Shown: one piece after another, positions 14,498-25,600 of the stretch | Numbering within the stretch: position 1 is the stretch's first letter | How the letters are laid out: each line of letters starts with the position of its first letter | Program-made: the position numbers and the translations under genes | NCBI GenBank assembly: GCA_013399895.1 | Contig: VXBA01001255.1 | Span: 310,001-374,000 of the forward strand | Direction of reading: 5' to 3' | Source of the DNA: Serilophus lunatus | Taxonomy: Eukaryota; Chordata; Aves; Passeriformes; Eurylaimidae | DNA: 64,000 nucleotides | Notes under the pieces: generated by a model | Told to the model about the DNA's origin: nothing | Databases searched by the model: none | The model's input: only the letters and a program-made list of their open reading frames with translations

Positions 14498-15227
14498 AAA
14501 GCTATGTAGTTATGGCACAAAGGAATTCAGGTGCTGAAATGATGATGAAATGTATGCACATGATGAATACAGAATAAAAATGAAAATAGATATAATAAGG
14601 ATTATTAAAATCAATAGTAAAGATTATATCGCAGGAAAAGGAGCTACTAAGGCAGAGGTTGACCTTGCCACAGCTGAGGCACTAAGTTTCAAAGTTAGTT
14701 TTGTCATCTGCAGATGGGAACTGCTCAGACATAAGTTCAAGGTCAGAAGAGTGCAATTGGACAGACCACATTTTTATTACCTTAATATATAAGATAATCA
14801 GATAATTTAATTTTCATTGAATCCATTATAATGTAAAAATATGTTAATTGGCTAGTTAGCACTCAAACTATTGCTTCTGACCTTTTGTCTGTGTAGAGTC
14901 CTAACTTGTTCTTGTCTCTGACCTCCAGCACTTTACAATTCTGTGTCCTGCTCTGCCTGACTAAGCCAAGTTGCCTGTCATAGTTACTCATATATTTTAA
15001 ACTATCACTTTTATTTTTATTTTATTCTTCCTGTGATGATTCCCATATTTCACTTCCCCTACTATTCCATCATATTTATAAATAGTCTACATATGCATAT
15101 TTAGAACATTGTGGTTACATCATGAGTTTGTACTAATAATGTTATAGTTGTTCTTGGTAGTGTAGTAAATGAGGTGGAAAATCTAAGTATTAGATATTGG
15201 TAATTCCAGTACCATAATTAAACATAA

Positions 15228-15335
15228 TTAACCTTTTTCTTCTCTGTGCCTACACTTATCACTTGACAAACTGCAACAGTCTTTATTTCACTGGGCTGTT
15301 GCGAAGAAGGAAACCAGCCAAAGTCTAAGGTACTT
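15228..15335 (+). mobile_element. MIR-like SINE fragment, + orientation
   Basis: TTTTTCTTCTCTGTGCCTAC, an A/C-rich middle with AAACTGCAACAG, then TTTATTTCACTGGGCTGTTG and CGAAGAAGG follow the MIR core and 3' half ('ctctgtgcctcagtttcc...gtaaaatgg...tacctcactgggctgttgtgagga'). The 3' part is the stronger match. Confidence 0.6.
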
Positions 15336-15854
15336 GGATTTGTTGTTAATAAAGATCCAGTGGCAGATTCAAAGGGCCTTTTAACTGGCCATTAAAAGCA
15401 GATGCAAGGGTCTGTGTCCCAACAGGTACATACTCTTCTTTCCTGGTAACATCTGCGAAACTCCAACTTTTGGACTGGCTCCCCTGGAGAGAGAAGATGT
15501 TTTCTCAGAGTAATATTGTTCAAAATTGAATTATATTGTATGATTTGGAGACGATGACAGTACTGTCTCAGAATCACATTGCCATCAGAAATTAACCTCC
15601 CTGCAGCTGGCATCAAAGCTGTGAATAGAGTTGGGAGGCTCTGATGCCCTTCCCTACTCTGAGTGACCAGATTGCACTGCTGACATAGCGGCTTCTCCAG
15701 CATTCTGCTGCTGCTGCCATATTGTATGCAAGGCTTCATGTTTTGGGGAGCATGAGAAGCGTGTATATGTGGGGCATGGCACCTAATTCCCTGCTGGTGT
15801 TCTCACTGTGCTAGCAGTGAGGCATTTTCACATGAGGTGAATCTTTGGTTCATA

Positions 15855-15960
15855 CACATGAGACTGGAAAGGATTCAGCAGGATGTCTAGTCCATGTCCT
15901 GCCTCTGAGGAGAGAATCTCTTGCTCATGTGCTGTTCAATACCAATTATTTGAGTTGCTA
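15855..15960 (-). mobile_element. Probable old CR1-L-like fragment, minus orientation
   Basis: GAGACTGGAAAGGATTCAGC, GGATGTCTAGTCCATGTCCT and GCCTCTGAGGAGAGAATCTC resemble the reverse complement of old CR1 3' regions ('actggaagggacct...gatcatctagtccatcccctgcctc...aggat'). The match is short and diverged. Confidence 0.5.
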
Positions 15961-17940
15961 ATTGGAATCTAAAGGCCAGTAATATTTATTTTTGTATATG
16001 TACACATATAGGGGAGAGATGAGAGACAGAGCATGTGTGTGAGAGGAGTGAGTAGAACATGGAATCTGAAATGGAAGATCAGTAAAGCAGCCTGAATTTT
16101 CTTGGAAAATAAGCTTTATGGGAACTTTTTTTCTCTTTTCCTTTCAGAAATGCCTTAGACACCAAATTTTCAATATGATATAGTTTCCTTTATAGAACCA
16201 GACAGTCTTGCCTTCAGTCTGCAAGGAAAACCTTTGCCTGTCCTGGCCGTTTATAAGATCTCAAAGGGCTGTGCTCTCTTACCTTTTTTTTTTTCTTTTT
16301 CCTTTTAAAGTGAGAACTGTCCTGTGAAGATAGGGTACCCATACTTGGAGTTTAGGTAATTTCTTCCTTTTTTTTGCCCCCTCATGTCAGAAGCTTTAAA
16401 TGGCCCTTCAGCAGATGTGTGACTATTCAGAGTTAAATTGCTGCACAAAATCCACTGGTTCACAGATGATCTCAGAAGTTAATTGGAATAAGAACAGAAC
16501 TAGCCAAGTAAAAGGTGCCTTTTTTCATTTTCTTCTTGAACTGAGAGATGTGCACACAGCAGCTTTAAAAGGAAGATGGAGGAGGGAAAAAAGATAAAAT
16601 TAAAGTTTGCAAGGCTTTAGTGGAGGCTTCTTAGAAAAGGGGAAAAACTGGGAGATATGATCCAGTGTGAGTTGATGGATCAATAGAAATAAATTATGAC
16701 TTCTTCACTATCACCTCTTATAAGGTACGATAGGGGACCCTTAAATCATATCCCTGCCTGACAGGAGAGATTGTATTTACGTTTAACTGAGTTACACAGA
16801 GAAAAAGCTCAGGCTTCTGTTATATTAAGCAATCTAGATGTCTTTTCTGGTGGGAATGTGTGTTTATGTGCAGCAAGATCATACTGAAGAGCTGCAAAAG
16901 ATTCTGTGGAGCACAACTGGGCCTTTTCTGAAGGGGGGATCAGATAATCTGGAGAGCCTTTTCTACCTCTGACTTCTCTGATTAGTGCTACTCACAAGCT
17001 TCTGATAGCATTGGTGTGTCCACCCTCCTGTTCAGTGTGTTTATTCCTAATCATCACACCTTTTCCAGACGCTCTCCTGATGCTGTGTGTCTGATAATAG
17101 TTTTTATATTACACACATGCATGTGTACCATGCTTTACTGCAGCGTCTGGACAGAATCCAGCTGCTCTTTAGGGACTGATAAATTTGCTGTAGGCCTTCC
17201 ATTTAGTTCTTTAATAAGGAGATTTTGCACAATTGCAATTATAGTTGCAATTTTTGTTTGTGTGTGCACTAAAGGTAAGCATGTAGGTATGCAGAAGATG
17301 TATTTGCTGAAAGTGGGGCAAGATGTACCCGTTTTTTTCCATTTTCTTGGAAAAAATGTTGCATGAGAGATGTCCATTTTTTTTTAAGGTGTATTGGGGA
17401 CAAAAGACCAATGTGGCTGACTTGCAGCCTCTGTACAGCTAATGACTATGAATGCCCCTCCTTTCGTTGGTAATTGGAATCTGTGGTTTGGAAGGAGGAA
17501 AATCTGACTTGTTTTTCCACATTGTTGTAAAAACTTATAGTCAGATTCCTCTTGTGAGTCCTGGAGTCATTAATCATTGCTTTGCTTGTGGTATCATTTA
17601 GCTGCATTCACAACCATGGCAAGTATTTCTATGTGAAAGGCATCTCTAAACATGCCCTAAATTACTGTCCCTGCACCAAAATGTTTAAAACCAAAATCAT
17701 GACAGACCCTGTCAGATTCAATTAAAAATCCTTTCTAGATTTGTGTGAACACTGAAAGGTAATTCCCTGGCACTGGAAGAGGTGTCTGTCTCAGTGTTGA
17801 TGCCGATGGGTATTGTTTCTCTTATAGGGTGGAATTGCCCTGCAGACAACCGATACAAAAAAATTCCTGCCCTCCTTTAGCTGGTAATGGCACAGTAAGA
17901 GAGAGTTAGGCTTTTCAGAGTTGTTGTTTTGGGTTTTTTG

Positions 17941-17992
17941 TTTTTTTTTTTTTTTTTTTTAAANNNNNNNNNNNNNNNNNNNNNTTTTTTTC
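17941..17992. other. Assembly gap (21 N) inside a poly-T tract
   Basis: Twenty T bases and AAA precede 21 N at 17964-17984, and more T bases follow. The true length of the homopolymer is unresolved. The N run is a sized small gap rather than a standard 100-N placeholder, suggesting a low-quality or estimated homopolymer join. Confidence 0.98.
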
Positions 17993-18929
17993 TGCAAGAC
18001 ACTATAGTGGTTTTGGTTGAGGTTTTTTTACATCCTCAAATTTTGTTCATTCAGTGGAAGGCCTCTAAATGGGAATTTCAAATTGCTGCTTATATCCAGA
18101 AGGTGTTTTTGTGAAGATAATGTGATCTGTCTCCAGCTGTCCCAGGGGAATCCGTGGGAAGGCTTCTACTCTGTCTCAAACCCATTCTGCTGCCTGATTT
18201 ATACTGAAAGGGAGGAGGACAGGGGACAGAAATAAAGAGCATACCGTGGCAGTTTTCATACTGGAAAGTGATAAGCAACACAGGCAAAGGAAGATTAAAG
18301 GAGAATATCTTCCTTTTAGTTGCTGGTTCTTGTTTTGAGGACAAATTCGACAGTCTCAGCTGTTTAAAGATCACAAGTTCACTGGCATATGTTTTGCTTT
18401 TGTGTGTGATCTTGGGACTTGTCTCTTTCAATTTCAGAGGGTTCTTTTGCCTGCACTGCCTGAAGCCACCCACAGATCATTTTTATTTCTCTAGAGATTA
18501 AAAAAAAAGGGTGGGGAAAAAAGAGGAAAAGTTCTTCACTGTGGCTTAAATTGGCATAATTTTACTCTTCTACAAGTTTTGCTCTGATTTCCGGGAGTAG
18601 GACTTAGCCTTTGTTAGTACCCCTGCTGTTTTCTTCTTGGGTCTTTAGGATGTTGTACTCCTGTTATCTGGAGATAAGTTTTCTTCAGCTATGTTTGCCA
18701 GGCAAAGGAAAAGAAGGTAGATTGGTATGTAACTTGTATGTGTTCTTTTTTTAGCTAATCACTCTGTTACTTTGGGTAACTTTGGATTATTTCAGCCATG
18801 TTAAATTCCTAGATGGAGACTATTTTTCAAAATAAGGGATCTTTGATTTTTCATAGGTATTTGCAAAGTGAATTGAACAAAATTCTTAAAAGTTGATTTG
18901 GACTCTTCTTTCTGAGTGTTTCCATGTAG

Positions 18930-19050
18930 AGAAACACTTAATCTTTTGCTTACTCTCTCTCTGCCTCTGGTTCCTCATCAGTAAAACAAGGATGACATTA
19001 CTTGCCTTATTTCATAGTGGTGATATTTGTAGAATCTGTTAATACCTGTG
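18930..19050 (+). mobile_element. MIR-like SINE fragment, + orientation
   Basis: CTCTCTGCCTCTGGTTCCTC, ATCAGTAAAACAAGGATGAC, ATTACTTGCCTTATTTCATA and GTGGTGATATTTGTAG follow the MIR consensus ('ctctgggcctcagtttcctcatctgtaaaatggggata...tacctacctcatagggttgt'). It is the best MIR match in the window. Confidence 0.72.
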
Positions 19051-19770
19051 GTATTTAAATTCCTCACCTGGGAGCTTTGTAATAATTCTATATGCTTCTC
19101 ACAACTGGAGATGGCACTCTTGGGTATTGGCAATGCACTTAGACCTCTGGGGTAGATGAGGATAGTGACGTTATATAATGTGATCACACACATGCATTCA
19201 AACATTTCTGAGGGTGTATTTGTGTGAAGGGATTTTGATAGGGACAGGATTATGTAGTGATTGTTGTTTAGAATCCCTGTACCTTGATCTAATAAAATAC
19301 TTCTAACTGGAATGGAGCTAATTTTTTCTTCAGAGCAGGATCATGCTGTGCTTTGCATTTTTGGCTAAACCAGCATTGATAACACATCAGTGTTTTCTTC
19401 TCTTTCCTTGTCTGATGAAACTCTTTGGAATGAAGTTTTTCCTCACTTTTGCTCTTCTGGTTCTCTCCCCCAGCTCCCTGGGGTGGAGAGAAGTGAGTGT
19501 CTAGGTCTCTGCTTAGCTGCTGGCTGGGCTCAACCCCCCCACACACTTAAGCACAAATGTGTGTGAAGCATACAAATGGCCTTTTCCCCATCTTTGGTGT
19601 GTTTGTGTGGGGAAAATTACACTGGTATCAGTGGCTTTTGACAGAATTAGCTTTGAATGCAGAGATTATATGAGAGAGTGCCCTAGCAAATTCATCATCA
19701 TGAATACTTTCATGTGCTTGTCAATCAGTTCATATTTAATTAATAATTTTATGCCTTAAAAACCACTCAA

Positions 19771-19830
19771 CACCACCTAGAAAACAAACAAAACCCCCAA
19801 CCAATGAAACAAAACAAAAATCCAAAAGAA
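19771..19830. repeat. A/C-rich low-complexity tract
   Basis: A run of AAACAAACAAAACCCCCAAC and AAACAAAACAAAAATCC words. Similar tracts occur at 2664-2702 and 33895-33935; none has a regular unit. Confidence 0.75.
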
Positions 19831-22800
19831 GGAACCTTCATAGGGCAGTGCTGCTGGTTTTTAAGTCCCAGGGAATTTTAAGACAGTTTGCCTTTGGCTG
19901 TGAGCAATTCACTGACACTGGTTCCCAGTATCCTGTGGTTGCTCACATTTAAAATTTACTTGTTGGGTCCTGATGCTGTCATATGGACTGAAGCATGGCA
20001 GATGGAAGTTGCAGACAAGCTTCTTGTGCCTTTTATGGAGAGCAGAAAAGCTTGCAAGCATCATAGAAATAATGTTTGTGAGCAGGAAATGGAGACTCCA
20101 GCACACCAGAGCAAGTGAATGGAGAGCTCTCATTTTTCACATGTAAATCTGTGTGCCCTCTTTTTGTCGTGATGTGTGCTGCCCAGTGCTTCTCCCTTTA
20201 CTCATTATTAATTACACTCTGTAAATATGTGCACAGGGCTATTGATGAGTTGTGTTATTCTCTGTGCTGATATAGCAGGATCACTTAGAGATGAATCTCA
20301 TTAAGTGAATCAGACCTGGCCTTTCAGATGTCTATCTGAAACGATCACCTACTTTCTTTGGCTGCTGTGCTCTTCCCTCTCCTGTCTCCAGTATGAGTAC
20401 CTGCTGATACAGGAGCATGACTGCCTTTCATGTACGGCTTTTTGGTTATTCTGAAGTTCATTGTCAACTTGCTGAATGAATTGCAGTGCCTTTGCACTCT
20501 AATTTGTGGGAAACAGGCATTATATATTCCACTGTGGGGTATATGAAAAGTGCTTTGCCAGTTTAGAATTGGCAAGACATGGAGGCGGGTTTAATGAACT
20601 AAAGCAATTTTCTTTCATAGTAAAATTTTACAGGCATGGAAGATTGTTATGCCACCAAATACTCTATAGAGCTTCTAAGTACTTCTGTGATTTATGGGCT
20701 CAGATATTTCTAATAATTTTCTGAACAACAGGGATCCCTTTAGGGGATGTGTTTTTGAGATAGAATGAAATGTGGGCTGTTTCTGGTTATAATTGTTCTG
20801 CTTTCATGCCAGGCAAGTTGTAACAAGACTCAAGACTGCTAAACTGGACAGTCTTGTTGGCCTTATTTTGGAGAAGTGGTCTATCATAATAAATCTTAAT
20901 TTAGTGGTTCAGTATGCTATACAGCATTATGGCAGGATTCCTCAGTGCCAGAAACTCGTAACCTGTATTGAAGAATAGAGCATTGAAGGTAAATGATGGA
21001 CAGGATCTGGCATTTTTGTCATGCAAACCTTACAGCAGGGTAATCAGTAGAAAATGTAGTTCCTGAAAAAAACACAACCAACCATATTTGCTGTAGAGAG
21101 GCATGTGTGTAAAATCAAGTGCATGAGGAAATTCTTGTAGGACTAAAACATCACTTGCTTCCAAAGAAAAAAATATTTTTTCTCATTATCCTTTCTCCGT
21201 CCCCACTTCTGTCTACAAAACCAAAACAATTTGTTAAATTATTCAGGTCATTTAGTTTTGTGTAAGCTCAGCTTGAAATTGCATTTTCCAGAGGGATTGT
21301 ATTGCCTTAAGGGAGCTGTAATTCAGCCTCCCTATTTCCACATTCTGCCCTACAGACTGTCTTTCCCTTTTTTTTCATTCTCAACCAGCTGAGCTGTTTG
21401 GTGTCCTGAGGGACACCTGCCACTGGAGTATCCTGGGAAGCACAATGTGGTGTGTGGAGCGTGGCCTGTAGGACATGAGGAAATTTCATATCTGAGCTGT
21501 ATTCCCCAAAATGAACAGTATGATCCCAGATAAAAATGCAGTTCATTACTGAGTTGACCTGGAATTCATTTTGGGAAGATTGGTTTGGTGAACAGAAACA
21601 GTTTAATTTGGCACTATAAGGGTATTCTCTTTCTTTTGATTAAATAATGAGTAAGTTTTTGTTTTTTTCTGAATTACTTGGAACTTTATTAATTTTTAAT
21701 TCTTTTCCCCTGAGCAAAATGTTTTCCTCTTTATTTAGGTTGTGTTTTCTGTGAGGTGGCAATTCTTGATTTTTCTCTGTTCAGGGCCACAAAATATTTT
21801 TGTTTTGAAATGGTACATAAAATGAAAAACCTCTGATTTTCAATTTAATTCAGCTTTTAAAATGAAAACCATCAAGATTTTCATGCAAAATTACTTTGGC
21901 ATGGAAAAAACAGAGTTGTTAGTGGTGACAGAAGCAAGTTGAGTTTCTTCAACTATGGAGCAGAAATTGAAATACGATGTCTGCTTGAATCAATGACTTT
22001 TTTCTTTTTTCATTTTTTTCTCTTGTCAGAATGAAGTTTTTGAAGATATGTCCAATTTTCCTTATGTTTTTTCCCTTTCTTTTTACACTAAAGCATTCAA
22101 ACAATGGAATGTCTTAGAAAAGCCAGTACTTGCCCACATCTGCCACTGATGTCCCTGCCTCTAGTTTCCTAGCATGACTGGGGCAGGCTGATGTGGAGGC
22201 CTCAGAATAGCCTCTTGAAAGAGTTTGAAGTTTCTGCCGTGTCAAACACACCCCATGAAAACAGCTTGGGAACCACCTCTGTCTTTCAGGCTTTGCCTTG
22301 TGTCTTAGCTGTCTGCGATGGTTCCTTAGCAGTTGTGTTTGCTCTGAGGTCTCACAAGTCAGCGTCTGGTGGGAAAGCTTTTCTTGGGAAGATTATGTGT
22401 TCAGACTCTCATATCCTTTCTGGTTTTCAAACTCCCAAACCAGTGCAAGAGTTGCCTTTATTGAATCTGAAATGCCTTGTCTCAAAAGGAAGCGGGGACA
22501 CAGTGGGAGCCACTTGGGGTTGAGGTGCAGGAATGTTGCCTGGTCTGGACCTGCTTGGTTAGTAATTTTATGGACAGGTTGCTGTAGGTGATTGTGGTGC
22601 AGATTACCACTGCCTCAGGCAACTCCTGCTATTTCCTGGAACCGTGAGATACGGCAAAGGGATGCTCACATTTAAGCTTTCCATGCATTAACAACAAGCA
22701 GAGATGGATGTCAGTCAGTCATCCTGGGTGCAAATCCAGAAAAGTCATACTGAACTATGTGTTTTTACTATGAATTTATACCCAGGACCTGAGTAGGATT

Positions 22801-25132
22801 CAACCCACTTCTGTAAAGCTGGTGTTATCCTGTGATTTACAGGGTTTATGATAGATAAGTGACATCTTAAAAAATATAGGGCATAGGACATCTGAGGAGA
22901 GACACAAAGAACTGAGAGATTATAGGTGCTGTGTTTAATTAGAATTCCAGTTTAAGGCTGATATTTGATCAGGACACAAAGACTTTATTTATTATGTTTA
23001 GGAATGGATCCATGATCCACTAAACTCAGTTATCTTCAATGTGGTTAGACTCTGAAACTGGAAAACTAACTTTGTGAAACCTTACCACAGTTGTGAGCAA
23101 TAAGAAGGGTGTAATTTCAGGCAATGCAAGGCTTGTGCTGTGATGCATAACTTCCTAGACACTCTTGAGAGGAGCCCTGTCTGAGTGTGTGTGGGAATAT
23201 AAGGACATCCTGAAAATGTCATTGTCATCAGGTTTTAGCTGGGAGAAGACTCTCCTGCTTCCCACACTTGGTATAAATAAAGAAGGTACACAAACCATGT
23301 AAAACTTGGTTGCTGCAGCTCACAGCTACCTCTTCCCTCTTTGTATGGGAAGGTGTGTGCAGGGTTTAACTTGTAATAAAATGGATATTAGCCTTATTTC
23401 CCCATGACATAGCACTGATTTAGGCTGACATGGACTTGCATATGCTGACTAAAATCTGCCTGGCAGGTTTCTTTTCACACCCTGCTGGAAGCAGCTTGAC
23501 TTTTATTTTCCTCCTAAAGGTCTCTGCATGGGAAAATAAAGGAACAAAATGCAATTGAGAATGGGAAAGTGAATCCAGCATAGAGAGGAATGCTTGGAGC
23601 ATCTATTCTAAAGCCATTAAGTTGGGTGCTGACTGCATAGTCACGTACCAAGGTCCCTTACAATTTGAACAGGTTTTTTCATGGTATTACTCTGACAGTA
23701 ACTGACTGCTGCAGTGGCTGTGCTATTGATTAATCTTTTGGCGTTTTTCTGCAAAGCTTTCAACTCCTCCCCCATCAGGCTCTTATCTGGGAAGCCCAAG
23801 TGAAAGGCGCAGTGGGTCCCACAGCTGTGGGAGGAGGAAGAGAGAGGGTTGTCTGGCTTTTGTAGTAGCAAAAATCCTTGTTGCACAGGAAAACATTGAT
23901 GAACTCAATCATTTGGGTCACATCTCTCATTTGGACTGCTTTTAATCAAACTGAAGTAGCTGTTAACAAACATGTCCCCTCAACCCCTTCTCATTTCCCT
24001 AGATGCTCTCACAGCCCAAGCAGATGTGAGTGAAACTATTCTGTGCCGAATCCTGCAAGGAGAAAACAATGCTGAAGTGTTAAAATGATGCAAAACAAAA
24101 ATGAAGAGATGCCCCAGAGCTCTTCCTAGGGGCTGATCCTGTAGAATCCAAGGGAATGAATTCTGTGATATTAGTTATGCTAAGACATCAAGGAGCAGAT
24201 GCTTGAATGATCTTAACTTCCATAGAGAAATCTCCTTTCTGGAGAAATTCCCATCCCATCTGAGCCTGGGATCTTGAACAGAGGCTCCCAAGCTATCAGA
24301 GTACATAACTGCCTTTCTGGGAGAGAAGGACATTGGGCAACGTAGTTTGTAAATAGGAAGACCACCTTTACCTGTGAAATCTGAGGTCAGAGCATCAGGG
24401 TAGGAGAAGGAAGTTACATTCCTCTGTGGTCCTCCCTGTAATTCTTAACTCCCCTGTCCTCCAACCTCAGTTTTGCAGGGGCATGGCTCGGAAGTGTTCT
24501 CTCCAGAAAGTTAATTAGAGTGTCCTGGACCCTCTGACTCGCCTTGAGCACCAAAGATACAGCTGAAGCTTTGTCTTGCTCAGTGTCCAAGCAGAATGCC
24601 ATGCTCTGTGTCCCTCTATTTTACTGCTGCCGAAAGGTGATAGCATGTAGAAGCTCTCGTGCTCCTGCAGCCAGTGGCAGCAGATAGGGAACAACAAAGC
24701 TCATTTTAGGCAAAATGGACTGTTTTGCTGGATGGAGATCTACATAAATAAACTTGCCAGCTCTTTCCATGAAGGCTCAATAAATTGTTGTAACATTTCT
24801 GAAAGACAGAAGAAGTTGAGCATGATTTTGGATTGGGCTGTTGAATTCACAAGGGCACATCTGATTGCATCCCTGACTTTGAATAACTGTAGTTGCAGAG
24901 AAGTCTGCTCACAGGGTCTGATTAATTCCTGTTGACATTTTTGATTTTAAATGCAAAACATTTTGAGATTAAAATAAGTATTACTGGTTACATGATGCAT
25001 TATGCTAATGATTTTCCTCTTTATTTTTTATACTCACTTTATTCTATAATAATGCAAATTTAATGGATAAATGCTAAGCTCTCATTTGGGTGGTTTCATA
25101 TGCCTTGAATATTGTTACAAAATCTAAAGGAA

Positions 25133-25190
25133 AACTTTTTTTTCCTCTTTTTTTTCCCTTTCTCTCCCTCCCTCCCTTTCCCCTCTTCAG
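25133..25190 (+). promoter_or_regulatory. Splice acceptor with polypyrimidine tract for the SorCS exon
   Basis: Almost 55 bases of nearly uninterrupted C and T end in CCCTCTTCAG directly before the coding exon. No other AG interrupts the tract, so the acceptor is unambiguous. The length and purity of the tract predict efficient U2AF binding and constitutive use. Confidence 0.88.
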
Positions 25191-25258
25191 GTGATTCTCA
25201 TTCTGACGAAGCTCTACGACTTCAACTTGGGGAGCGTTACAGAGAGTTCACTGTGGAG
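25191..25258 (+). CDS. SORCS1: Internal coding exon of a SorCS-family VPS10P-domain sorting receptor (SORCS1, or its close paralog SORCS3)
   Basis: Read from the first base (phase 0), this 68-nt exon gives 22 codons plus the first two bases (AG) of an arginine codon, with no stop. The translation contains LTKLYDFNLG followed by SVTESSLW, which I recognise as the start of the VPS10P ten-bladed beta-propeller in SorCS proteins. In the family it is followed by a BNR/Asp-box-like STDYGTTY segment, encoded by a later exon not present here. SorCS proteins are type I membrane receptors that sort neuronal cargo such as APP, neurexin and AMPA receptors between Golgi, endosomes and plasma membrane; that role is family knowledge. 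Flanking sites are strong: a long pyrimidine tract ending in TTCAG and a GTAAGT donor. From memory SORCS2 differs here (RYYDASLG-like), while SORCS1 and SORCS3 are nearly identical, so the choice between those two is tentative. Probably exon 2, since exon 1 holds the signal peptide and propeptide. Confidence 0.88.
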
Positions 25259-25264
25259 GTAAGT
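25259..25264 (+). promoter_or_regulatory. Splice donor (GTAAGT) of the SorCS exon
   Basis: The exon ends in GGAG and the intron begins GTAAGT, a full match to the intron side of the vertebrate U1 donor consensus. It leaves the reading frame in phase 2, with AG of an arginine codon to be completed by G from the next exon. That agrees with the SLW-R-S peptide order in the family. Confidence 0.88.
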
Positions 25265-25479
25265 GGATTGTAGAAATCATATTAATTGGTATGGAGGATT
25301 TGCAGTGTGTAAAACTCTTGTAAAACTGGGAGCTGACTGTGGGGTGTATCTGAGTTCATCAGAGGAGAAGCTGGAAGAGAATCTGAGATGACTGGAGTTG
25401 CTTTTTGGAAAACAGATACACGATTAAGAACACACTCCTATAACGAAGTGGGATCTGCAAACAAGAGGGTTTCCATGAT

Positions 25480-25600
25480 GTAATGGCATTTCCCTGGCAC
25501 GGAGAGGATCTCGGTTTCATTCTTGCTGTTGAGTGCCCTTAGACAAGTCTCTTAATTTCTCTGAGTCTCTACTGTGAGGCTGTCAATGAGCACAGGTTCT
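25480..25600 (+). mobile_element. MIR-like SINE fragment just downstream of the exon
   Basis: TGGCACGGAGAGGATCTCGG, TTTCATTCTTGCTGTTGAGT, GCCCTTAGACAAGTCTCTTA and ATTTCTCTGAGTCTCTACTG follow the MIR core ('gttcgaatcccagctctgcc...gaccttgggcaagtcacttaacctctctgagcctcag'). It starts about 220 bp after the donor site. Confidence 0.62.

Larger units (their letters stand above)
1..25190 (+). other. SORCS1: 3' part of a long intron upstream of the exon (probably intron 1)
   Basis: No segment has exon-like coding sequence between good splice sites, and no CpG-rich promoter-like stretch is visible. Reading frames are short (at most 127 codons), spread over both strands, and look like chance. The region holds one clear CR1 fragment, one likely old CR1 fragment, two MIR-like fragments, simple repeats and one assembly gap; these are listed separately. 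I recognise nothing in 1-8000, 10000-13300, 13600-14400 or 19100-24900 beyond short A/C- or T-rich tracts and isolated inverted or direct repeats. SorCS genes are known for first introns of hundreds of kilobases in mammals, which fits. Confidence 0.8.

Noticed and set aside
14341..14577. 78-codon + frame containing an isoleucine run.
   Set aside because: The run is the translation of the (AAT)n microsatellite; there is no coding signal around it.
18090..18473. 127-codon minus-strand frame.
   Set aside because: Overlaps open frames on the other strand, with no motif and no flanking splice or promoter signals. Chance length.
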